From Myxococcaceae bacterium (lineage in GTDB: Bacteria > Myxococcota > Myxococcia > Myxococcales > Myxococcaceae), in the NCBI GenBank assembly GCA_016793095.1, contig JAEUJQ010000054.1, positions 18,347 through 82,346 on the forward strand: 64,000 nt of DNA, in the 5' to 3' direction. The notes beneath the pieces were generated by a model. It did no database searches, had not been told where the DNA came from, and saw only the letters and a program-made list of their open reading frames with translations. Position numbers and translations under genes: made by a program. Below are positions 57,511 through 64,000 of this stretch, piece by piece (the stretch's first letter is position 1; each line of letters starts with the position of its first letter).

Positions 57511-58854
57511 ATGACCGCCCCCATCAACAACGCCGACCGTCCAACCATCGACTTCTCCAACGCCAGTCACTCCAACGCGACCGCCCACACCCGCGCTGCG
57601 GGTCCGGTCTGCACGGCCGAGAGCAACCGCCTCGAGATGGACGAGCGCAACTTCGCCACCGCGTCGCTGGGGCTGGGAGAAGAGACGATCGCCAACCGAA
57701 CCCGCGCGCTCGGCGATCACCAGTCGCTCGAGCTCGTCTGCAAGACCTCGATGACGGCAGAGATCGCCGCGAAGGCCGAGGCGAAGCTGAAGATCAGCAA
57801 ACGTGACGACGGAAAGTACGAGGTCGAGACCTTCAACGCGTTCGGCGTCGGTGGCGGGCTGACGGAAGCGAAGGGAACGGTGGGGGTCGCGGCGGGGTCG
57901 AAGTTCGTCGTCGCGACGCCCGAAGCCGCGGCTGATCTCGCGCAGGCCATCGCCTCACTCGAGGTCGTTGCCAGCACCGTGGCCTCACCGCTGGCGCCCA
58001 TCGCGCTGGTCGCGGACGCCTACACGGGCACCTCGGTGAGCGCTCTCACGCGCCTCGCCCACTACCGCGGCAACCTCACGAGCGTTCGCTGCGATGTGCG
58101 CGGGGCCGTCGAGGGCGAGCTCGCTCACGAGAAGACGAAGTCGTTCTCCGGGACCCGAAGCGAGGCGAAGCTCGAGGGACAGGTCGCGAAGGAACTCACG
58201 ATCGATCTGGAGAGGGGACGGGCCACGACGTCGGTTGTCCTCGAGGGCAAAGCCGAGGCCGAGGGCACGCTCGATCTGTCGGCAGGCGGCGCGATCATGG
58301 AGCATGTTCAGAAGCGCTTCGGCGGGAAGGCCGAGGCCAAGGTGACCCTGCGCTATGAGGAGCGCGTCGATGTTCCTGAGGCGCTCAAAGCCCGGGTGAA
58401 ATCAGGACAGCTGAGCTCCGCCCAGCTCGCTCGCGAGCTCGCCACCCTCCCGACCAGCCGGGTCGTGGTCGCCGAGGTCGAGGTCGAGGGCAAGGTGATG
58501 GCGATGGGCAACGCCACCGCGAAGGCGAAGCTGGCCGTCGAGATCCCCGTCGAGCCCGGCAAGGTCCTGGACCGGGCGCTGGCCGGCAACCTCGAGGGGC
58601 TGATGCAGCCGCTCCTCGACGCCAGGTGGGAAGTTGAGGGTGAGGTTGGACTCGGGGTCGAGCTGAAGGTCGGCGTCGAAGGCGAAGGCGTCGGGGCGAG
58701 CATCGAGGGCAGCGCGACCCACTGGACCGGCGGCAAGCGTCACCTCGGCTCGCTCCGCGAGTGCCTCGAGCAGGCCGCGCATCACTTCGAGGACGCGGCG
58801 TCCATGCACGCGTCGGTCGATCAACAGCGCGCCTTTGCGAACATGCTCGGCTGA
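57511..58854 (+). CDS. Hypothetical protein, beta-strand-rich
   Basis: A 447-residue protein with no known family and no classical signal peptide. It begins with an Asn/Ala-rich head (MTAPINNADRP). The rest alternates Glu/Lys/Ala/Gly-rich strand-like segments: EGELAHEKTKSFSGTRSEAK, TTSVVLEGKAEAEGTLDLS, VAEVEVEGKVMAMGNATAK and VEGEVGLGVELKVGVEGEGV. This repeating amphipathic pattern suggests a long beta-rich or amphipathic protein. A ribosome site (AGGAG) lies 11 bases before the ATG. It is convergent with 58864-60723. Confidence 0.7.
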   Translation: MTAPINNADRPTIDFSNASHSNATAHTRAAGPVCTAESNRLEMDERNFATASLGLGEETIANRTRALGDHQSLELVCKTSMTAEIAAKAEAKLKISKRDDGKYEVETFNAFGVGGGLTEAKGTVGVAAGSKFVVATPEAAADLAQAIASLEVVASTVASPLAPIALVADAYTGTSVSALTRLAHYRGNLTSVRCDVRGAVEGELAHEKTKSFSGTRSEAKLEGQVAKELTIDLERGRATTSVVLEGKAEAEGTLDLSAGGAIMEHVQKRFGGKAEAKVTLRYEERVDVPEALKARVKSGQLSSAQLARELATLPTSRVVVAEVEVEGKVMAMGNATAKAKLAVEIPVEPGKVLDRALAGNLEGLMQPLLDARWEVEGEVGLGVELKVGVEGEGVGASIEGSATHWTGGKRHLGSLRECLEQAAHHFEDAASMHASVDQQRAFANMLG

Positions 58855-58863
58855 GGCGAACGC

Positions 58864-60723
58864 TCAACGAAGGAACTGCTCGAGGCGTCCGCCGAGGCCC
58901 AGGTGTCCAGCGGCCGCTTCGAGCAGCCGGCGCTCCTTCCGATCGATCTGTCCGTCGACCATCGCCATCTGCACCAGCTCACGGAGGAACGCCTCGGCCT
59001 CGGCTGACCCGCGCGAGAGCAGCTTGTCGAACAAGCCCGGCCCGGCGTTGAGAGAGAGCTCGACGTTGGCCCACGGCACGCCCCAGCGCTCGGCGGCCAT
59101 CTTCAGCAGCTTGCGCTCCGATTCGTCGACGGTGCCGTCGGCAGCGGCCATCGCCGCCATCAGGTAGACGAGGCGCTCCCGCTCGTCACGATCGGGCACG
59201 CGCGCGGGCGGGCGAGGCGCAGAAGGCCGGGGCGCAGGCAGCCGGGCGCCGAACCCCTCCCACGTCGAGACCTCTCGCAGCACCCAGTCGGCCTCGCCGC
59301 TCGCCAGCGCCGCGCCGCAGTACTCGCATGAGGTCGAGGCGTTGTCGGTCAACGGCGCGCTGCAGCTCGAACACCGCGCGGTCGAGACGCCCGCCTTGAG
59401 CGGGGTGTGGGCGCCGGCCTTGCGCGCGAAGGTGAAGACCCATCGCTGCGGCACCGAGGGAAGCGCCGGAGGCCGTTGCCCCTTCGGGCCGATGCCCATC
59501 TTCGCGCTCCAGCGGATCTCGACGTGAGCCAGTTCATGGTCGCCTCCGTCGGCGATGGCCAGCGTGTTCACCGCGCCCACCGCGCACTCGACGAAGACCT
59601 TCTGCCTGCCGCTCGACGAGAGCGCGTCGAGGTCGCCCTTGAGCCGCTCGACGAACTCGGGAGCGGCGACCTTGGAGAGCCGTGAAGGGTCGCCGGCGAT
59701 CTGTGCGTCGATCCACCGCCAGAAGACGAACGACGCGCGATCTTCGAGCACCTCGGTGGTGAGCTCGGGGTCGCGCTGGCGGGCGCGCGCGAGGCCCTCG
59801 ACCGCGCCGTTCGCCCCGACGTACTCCGAGCCCTGGGTGATCTCGGCGAGCACCCAGTCGTACTGCCCGCTGTTGACGATGGCTCCGCAGTGCTCGCACG
59901 TGTTGGCCGCGCCGCCGGAGAAGGGGGCTCCGCAGTTCGGACAGTGGCCCTGGGCCAGGTCCTTCGCGGGGTCCGTCGCCACGCCCGGCCGACGCAGGAA
60001 CGTCCACACCTCAGTGAAGGTCTCCGGGGCCTTCTTCTGGGCGAGCGCGCGGGCCTGCTCGTCGGTCGCCGTGGCCGGGGCGTCGTCATCGCGCAGCGAC
60101 GCCTTGATCCGCACATGCACGCTGTCGAAGAACTGCGACTGCTCGAGGCCGATGATCTGCAGATCCAGCACCTGCACGTCGGCGATCGCGTCCCGCACGC
60201 CGTTCGCCTGCATGATGCGGAGCTGCGTCGCCAGGCGGGTGAAGGTCGAGTCCGACAGGTAGCGGCGGACGGGCTCCAGGTCGCGCAGGAACCAGGCCTC
60301 CTGCACCTCGACGAAGAGCCGACGCGTGCGGTCGAAGAAGGCCATCAGGTCGAACGCGGGGTCCTTCGCCTTGAGCGACTGGACCCACCCCTCGGCGTCG
60401 CGGGAGCTGACGGTGGTGCGTCGCTGGGCTTCGGCCGCGTCGAGCGCCTTGCGGGTCGACGCCGAGCCCTCCTGGCGCTTCCAGTACCAGACCCCGACCA
60501 CGAAGATGATCAGCAGGGGAATGCCAAGGCACGGGTACTCGATGGCGAGGCGGATCAGCAGGAACGCGATGTCGAGCAGCGCTCCGTCGTCGCCAGAGCC
60601 CGACCGCCTGCCCGAGTCATAGCTCTCGCCGCTGCCGACGCGGGCGAGCGCGGGCCACGCGATCAGCACGAGGAGCGGGACGAGCGCTGCGAGCCGGTAT
60701 ATCCACCGAGGAGGCGCCTTCAT
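58864..60723 (-). CDS. Tim44-like, zinc-ribbon and TerB-like protein
   Basis: A 619-residue membrane-anchored protein. An N-terminal helix ([17 protein letters not shown]) and a second one near residue 65 ([16 protein letters not shown]) precede a Tim44-like domain (about 110-250). Then come two zinc ribbons with paired Cxx[21 protein letters not shown] near 265, and [20 protein letters not shown] near 455. A second Tim44-like region lies between them. The C-terminus (about 510-619) is a TerB/TerB-N-like helical domain ([20 protein letters not shown]). The domain mix is known in membrane-associated bacterial proteins; its job is unknown. Confidence 0.78.
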   Translation of the reverse strand: MKAPPRWIYRLAALVPLLVLIAWPALARVGSGESYDSGRRSGSGDDGALLDIAFLLIRLAIEYPCLGIPLLIIFVVGVWYWKRQEGSASTRKALDAAEAQRRTTVSSRDAEGWVQSLKAKDPAFDLMAFFDRTRRLFVEVQEAWFLRDLEPVRRYLSDSTFTRLATQLRIMQANGVRDAIADVQVLDLQIIGLEQSQFFDSVHVRIKASLRDDDAPATATDEQARALAQKKAPETFTEVWTFLRRPGVATDPAKDLAQGHCPNCGAPFSGGAANTCEHCGAIVNSGQYDWVLAEITQGSEYVGANGAVEGLARARQRDPELTTEVLEDRASFVFWRWIDAQIAGDPSRLSKVAAPEFVERLKGDLDALSSSGRQKVFVECAVGAVNTLAIADGGDHELAHVEIRWSAKMGIGPKGQRPPALPSVPQRWVFTFARKAGAHTPLKAGVSTARCSSCSAPLTDNASTSCEYCGAALASGEADWVLREVSTWEGFGARLPAPRPSAPRPPARVPDRDERERLVYLMAAMAAADGTVDESERKLLKMAAERWGVPWANVELSLNAGPGLFDKLLSRGSAEAEAFLRELVQMAMVDGQIDRKERRLLEAAAGHLGLGGRLEQFLR

Positions 60724-60758
60724 GGCGCGCGACTCTATGGAAAACCGGGGGCAGCACC

Positions 60759-61526
60759 ATGGCTGAATTCCTCATCGAGCAGCACGGCGCGGTGGAGCGG
60801 TGGACGATCAACGGCGAGGCGAAGCGCAACGCGTTGTCGCGCGCGATGGTCGCCGAGCTGGCGCAGCACGTGACGCGGGTGAGCGGGGCCGATCGGTCGG
60901 TCCGCGCGGTGGTGCTGACGGGCGCAGGCTCGAAGGCCTTCTGCGCTGGCGCCGATCTCAAGGAGCGCGCCACCATGTCCGAGGCCGAGGTGCGCGCGTT
61001 CCTCGATGGGCTGCGCGGCGCCTTCCGGGCGATCGAGCTGAGCGACTGCGCCTTCATCGCCTTCGTCAACGGCGCGGCCTTCGGGGGCGGCACCGAGCTG
61101 GCGCTGTCGTGCGATCTGCGGGTGATGGATGAGGCGGCGGAGATGGGGCTGACCGAGGTGAAGCTGGGCATCATCCCCGGGGGTGGTGGGACCCAACGCC
61201 TGCCGCGGCTGATCGGGAAGGGCGCGGCGAAGGACCTGATCCTCACGGGCAGGCGCGTCGCCAGTGAAGAGGCCCTGCGGCTCGGCCTCGTGAATCGCGT
61301 GGGCGACATCGACGACGCGATGCACCTCGCGAAGAACATCGTCGAGAACGCGCCCATCGCGGTGGGCCTCGCCAAGCACGCCATCGACGACGGCGCGCAC
61401 CTCGACCTCGACTCCGCGCTCGCCCTCGAGCAGCGGTACTACCAGCGCACGCTGGGCACCGAGGACCGCCTCGAGGGGCTCAAGGCGTTCGCCGAGAAGC
61501 GGCCGCCGGTCTTCAAGGGCCGGTGA
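60759..61526 (+). CDS. Enoyl-CoA hydratase/isomerase family protein
   Basis: A 255-residue crotonase enzyme. [17 protein letters not shown] and [18 protein letters not shown] are the oxyanion-hole and catalytic-glutamate regions. [21 protein letters not shown] is a further family block, and the C-terminus is [21 protein letters not shown]. Probably hydrates 2-enoyl-CoA in fatty acid or branched-chain amino acid breakdown. A carboxylase beta subunit follows 73 bases later; together they resemble methylglutaconyl-CoA/methylcrotonyl-CoA modules, but the exact substrate is not settled. Confidence 0.87.
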   Translation: MAEFLIEQHGAVERWTINGEAKRNALSRAMVAELAQHVTRVSGADRSVRAVVLTGAGSKAFCAGADLKERATMSEAEVRAFLDGLRGAFRAIELSDCAFIAFVNGAAFGGGTELALSCDLRVMDEAAEMGLTEVKLGIIPGGGGTQRLPRLIGKGAAKDLILTGRRVASEEALRLGLVNRVGDIDDAMHLAKNIVENAPIAVGLAKHAIDDGAHLDLDSALALEQRYYQRTLGTEDRLEGLKAFAEKRPPVFKGR

Positions 61527-61599
61527 ACGCCGCTGACAACCCGGCCGTTGGTGTGTAGACGGCCGGCGCCGCGGTCGCGGCTTTCGTGAGAGGCCTCAC

Positions 61600-63165
61600 A
61601 TGTCGATGACGAAGAAGCTGGTCGAGGTGGTCGAGCGGGTCGAGAAGGGCGGCGCCGAGAAGTACCACGCGAAGAACAAGGAGGTCGGCAAGCTGTTCGC
61701 GCGCGACCGCATCGCGCTGCTGATCGACCAGGGCTCGTTCGTCGAGGAAGGCAAGCTGGCGAACAACCTCGACGCCGAGCTGCCGTCCGACGGCGTGATC
61801 ACCGGGCTCGCGCGGGTCGATGGCCGGCCGGTCGCGATCATGGCGAACGACTCCACGGTGAAGGCGGGCTCGTGGGGCGCGCGCACGGTCGAGAAGATCC
61901 TGCGCATTCAGGAGAAGGCGGCGCGGCTGAAGGTGCCGCTCTTCTACCTGGTGGACTCGGCCGGCGCCCGCATCACCGATCAGGTCGACATGTTCCCCGG
62001 CCGGCGCGGCGCGGGGCGCATCTTCTACAACGAGGTGCACCTGTCGGGCGTGGTGCCGCAGATCTGCGTGCTCTTCGGCCCCTCGGCGGCCGGCGGTGCG
62101 TACATCCCCGCGTTCTGCGACATCGTCATCATGGTCGACGGGAACGCCTCGATGTACCTCGGCAGCCCGCGCATGGCCGCCGAGGTGATCGGCGAGAAGG
62201 TGACGCTCGAGGAGATGGGTGGCGCGAAGATGCACTGCTCGGTGTCGGGCTGTGGCGATGTGCTCGCGAAGACCGAGCAGGAGGCCCTCGCGTTCGCCCG
62301 CCAGTACATCTCGATGATGCCGGTGAACTGCACGCAGAAGCCGCCCCGCGCCGCGCCGAAGCCGCCGAAGTCCTCGGGGCGTCCGATCGATCCGGTGCCC
62401 AACGCCGATCCCGCAGCGCCCGCGTCGATCGTGCCCCTCGATCAGAACAAGCCGTTCGACATGTACGCCCTCATCAACGAGCTGATCGACGAGGGCAGCT
62501 GGGTCGAGGTGAAGAAGCTCTTCGCGCAGGAGCTGATCACCGGGCTTGCGCGCATCAACGGCAACGTCGTCGGCATCGTGGCGAACCAGCCGAAGTACAA
62601 GGGCGGGGTGCTGTTCGTCGACTCGGCGGACAAGGCCGCGCGCTTCATCTGGCTGTGCGACGCCTTCAACATTCCGCTCCTGTACCTCGCGGACGTGCCC
62701 GGCTTCATGATCGGGTCGAAGGTGGAGAAGCAGGGGATCATCCGCTCTGGCGCGAAGATGATCTCGGCGGTGAGCGAGGCCAGCGTGCCGCGCGTCTGCG
62801 TGGTGGTGCGCAAGGCCTACGGCGCCGGCCTCTACGCGATGAGCGGCCCGGGCTTCAACCCGAACGTCACCCTGGCGCTGCCGGGCTCCATGATCGCGGT
62901 GATGGGCCCCGAGGCGGCCGTCAACGCGGTCTACTTCAACAAGATCCAGGAGAAGCCCGAGGGCCCGGAGCGGCAGGCCTACGTCGCCCAGCTGCGCGAG
63001 GAGTACCGGCAGGACGTGGATCTCTTCAAGCTCGCCTCGGAGCTGATCATCGACGAGATCATCCAGGGCAAGCAGCTGCGGGCGGAGCTCGCGGCGCGGT
63101 TCGACCTCTACGTCGAGACCCAGCAGCTCCCCACGGGCCGCAAGCGCGGGGTGTTGCCCGTCTGA
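61600..63165 (+). CDS. Acyl-CoA carboxylase beta (carboxyltransferase) subunit
   Basis: A 521-residue carboxyltransferase that moves CO2 from biotin to an acyl-CoA. N-terminal and C-terminal crotonase-fold halves are complete: LVDSAGARITDQVDMFPGR, FGPSAAGGAYIPAFCD, YLADVPGFMIGSKVEKQG and AYGAGLYAMSGPGFNP. Length and motifs fit the propionyl-CoA or methylcrotonyl-CoA type; a Pro-rich insertion (residues about 248-275) separates the halves. No biotin carrier or carboxylase subunit is in the window. Ribosome site is weak. A beta-barrel gene follows. Confidence 0.88.
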   Translation: MSMTKKLVEVVERVEKGGAEKYHAKNKEVGKLFARDRIALLIDQGSFVEEGKLANNLDAELPSDGVITGLARVDGRPVAIMANDSTVKAGSWGARTVEKILRIQEKAARLKVPLFYLVDSAGARITDQVDMFPGRRGAGRIFYNEVHLSGVVPQICVLFGPSAAGGAYIPAFCDIVIMVDGNASMYLGSPRMAAEVIGEKVTLEEMGGAKMHCSVSGCGDVLAKTEQEALAFARQYISMMPVNCTQKPPRAAPKPPKSSGRPIDPVPNADPAAPASIVPLDQNKPFDMYALINELIDEGSWVEVKKLFAQELITGLARINGNVVGIVANQPKYKGGVLFVDSADKAARFIWLCDAFNIPLLYLADVPGFMIGSKVEKQGIIRSGAKMISAVSEASVPRVCVVVRKAYGAGLYAMSGPGFNPNVTLALPGSMIAVMGPEAAVNAVYFNKIQEKPEGPERQAYVAQLREEYRQDVDLFKLASELIIDEIIQGKQLRAELAARFDLYVETQQLPTGRKRGVLPV

Positions 63166-63241
63166 AGGTGAGTTTTTGGCGTTGGCGGACCCACCCCGGA
63201 CCTGTATGGTGCCGCGCCCGAAGTTCAAGGGAGGAAGACCT

Positions 63242-63832
63242 GTGCGGAAGCTCGTTGCCCTGCTGGCCCTCACGCTCACCTCGTCGGCGCTCGCCGCGAC
63301 CCCCTCGGAGGGCGTGCCTCTGCAGGTCCGGCGCGGCTTCTTCACCGAGACCGACATCGGCGGCTTCTTCACGCTCGGTGGCGACAACGGGTATTCGAAC
63401 CTGCAGACGTACCTGCAGCTCGGCGGCGGCTACCAGCTGACGCTCGGAGGCGGTTCGGGCCTCGTCCCCATCGGCGTGCACGTCGGCATCGGCGCGAACG
63501 CGCAGAACTGCTGGTCGGGCCTCAAGAACGACAACTCGTGCACGCTGTCCGACAACTTCACGCTCATCTTCGTCAGCGCCTCGGGTGGCTATCTCCACCG
63601 CGTCATCGAGCGCCTCTACGTGGGCGGCAAGATCCTCGCAGGGTGGACCTTCCTCGATCCCGCGCCGGTGACGGACGTGACCGGCGGCGTGAACGCAGGC
63701 ATCGCAGCCTCGATCGAGTACGCGACGAACATGGACCACTTCTCCATCGGCCTCGACATCGCGTTCCGGTTCGTGATCGGCCCGAACATTCCTTCGCTCG
63801 GGTTCTACCCGCGCGTGCAGTACACGTTCTGA
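63242..63832 (+). CDS. Outer-membrane beta-barrel protein, small
   Basis: A 196-residue protein with signal peptide VRKLVALLALTLTSSALAA from GTG 63242, preceded by a strong ribosome site (AGGGAGGAAG). The rest alternates short hydrophobic strands: FFTETDIGGFFTLGG, YLQLGGGYQLTLGG, VHVGIGANAQNCWSG. It ends in YPRVQYTF, with the terminal Phe typical of barrels. Resembles small porin-like proteins of myxobacteria; a gliding-motility role (CglE-like) came to mind but cannot be shown here. Confidence 0.75.
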   Translation: MRKLVALLALTLTSSALAATPSEGVPLQVRRGFFTETDIGGFFTLGGDNGYSNLQTYLQLGGGYQLTLGGGSGLVPIGVHVGIGANAQNCWSGLKNDNSCTLSDNFTLIFVSASGGYLHRVIERLYVGGKILAGWTFLDPAPVTDVTGGVNAGIAASIEYATNMDHFSIGLDIAFRFVIGPNIPSLGFYPRVQYTF

Positions 63833-63842
63833 CCGTCGGCGC

Positions 63843-63861
63843 CGCGTGGTATTGCCACGCG
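63843..63861 (+). terminator. Hairpin after the beta-barrel gene
   Basis: CGCGTGG (63843-63849) and CCACGCG (63855-63861) form a seven-base stem with a five-base loop, ten bases past the stop codon. No T-run follows; four bases later the possible intron start GTGCG occurs. Confidence 0.5.
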
Positions 63862-63865
63862 CATG

Positions 63866-64000
63866 GTGCGTCGTGACGACTCAGAGCCGACGGACGGGCG
63901 ACCGGCCGAGCAGGAGGCGGAGTCACGCTGCACTTCACCAGCGGGTGAAAGTCCCGCACGGGTAATCGCCGGAGAGCCCGGAAGCAGGCCACCACCTGAG
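63866..64000 (+). mobile_element. Possible group II intron 5' end (cut by window edge)
   Basis: From GTGCG at 63866 the sequence to the window end is non-coding and structured. The element GCGGGTGAAAGTCCCGC (a five-base stem with a TGAAAGT loop) and the following CACGGGTAATCGCCGGAGA resemble domain I of bacterial group II introns, which often contain GGTGAAAGTCC just upstream of a reverse transcriptase gene. The start GTGCG fits the intron 5' consensus. The rest, including any maturase, would lie beyond 64000. A match to a group II intron covariance model is needed to confirm. Confidence 0.4.

Noticed and set aside
63930..64000. Cobalamin riboswitch
   Set aside because: The GGTGAAAGTCCCGC core is superficially similar to a B12 leader, but the B12-box (GCCACTG) is missing and the 5' GTGCG and context fit a group II intron better.

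Overview
The window is about 64 kb of GC-rich bacterial chromosome with strong GC bias at third codon positions and many GTG and TTG starts. Several lineage markers point to Myxococcota (myxobacteria). One is a C-terminal MYXO-CTERM sorting signal on a Cys-rich surface protein (50112-52994). Others are PilZ domains of the myxobacterial type (2929-3315, and fused to an Hsp70 at 6029-8740), a transmembrane Ser/Thr kinase with TPRs, many short-lipobox lipoproteins with Asp-Ala-Gly-rich linkers, and a tandem pair of small ribbon-helix-helix-like proteins. I cannot name the genus. Gene content is mostly chromosomal core. No prophage, insertion sequence or CRISPR array was seen; the only mobile-element candidate is a possible group II intron 5' end running off the right edge.

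Layout. 1-2916: thiolase 3' end, a 109-bp repeat block, a small membrane protein, CoA-transferase subunits A and B, and a DinB-like protein. 2929-8740: PilZ protein, TrmA/RlmD-type RNA methyltransferase, CoxE-like VWA protein and a PilZ-linker-Hsp70 fusion. 8767-11577: Ser/Thr kinase on the minus strand. 11638-15445: an unknown protein, then a YfgM-like protein, a BamB-like lipoprotein, a Nudix hydrolase and a YprB-like nuclease, tightly packed. 15442-16676: two lipoproteins and tRNA-Leu(CAG) with a clear promoter and terminator. 16783-21746: a complete isc operon (iscS-iscU-iscA-hscB-hscA-fdx) with two matching inverted repeats at its promoter. 22024-25582: SPFH protein, DsbD-like reductase and an NTF2-like protein, followed by a 20-bp minisatellite. 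25916-32129: a lipoprotein, an HExxH protein, a secreted protein, a PlsB-like acyltransferase and a ChaN-like protein.

32241-38620: a TonB-dependent receptor with an unusual Pro/Glu/Lys-rich N-terminus, coupled to a 5'-nucleotidase C-domain lipoprotein; the two RHH-like genes; and a large ASH-domain lipoprotein. 38641-38836 is a hairpin-rich non-coding stretch. 38855-49223 is a housekeeping run: tilS, ftsH, folP, glmM, an alpha/beta hydrolase, (an XRE-like gene on the opposite strand), pdxJ, nnrD/E, tsaE and menB. 49198-52994: a second hydrolase and the MYXO-CTERM protein. 53050-56724: a class II amidotransferase and hutI-hutU for histidine breakdown. 56764-60723: small and unknown proteins and a Tim44-zinc ribbon-TerB protein. 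60759-63832: an enoyl-CoA hydratase, an acyl-CoA carboxylase beta subunit and a beta-barrel protein.

Themes: Fe-S cluster assembly with its own operator pair; acyl-CoA and ketone-body metabolism at both ends; envelope biogenesis (BamB, GlmM, DsbD, PlsB, TonB receptor); and cyclic-di-GMP-type signalling, where the PilZ-Hsp70 fusion is the most unusual protein in the window.
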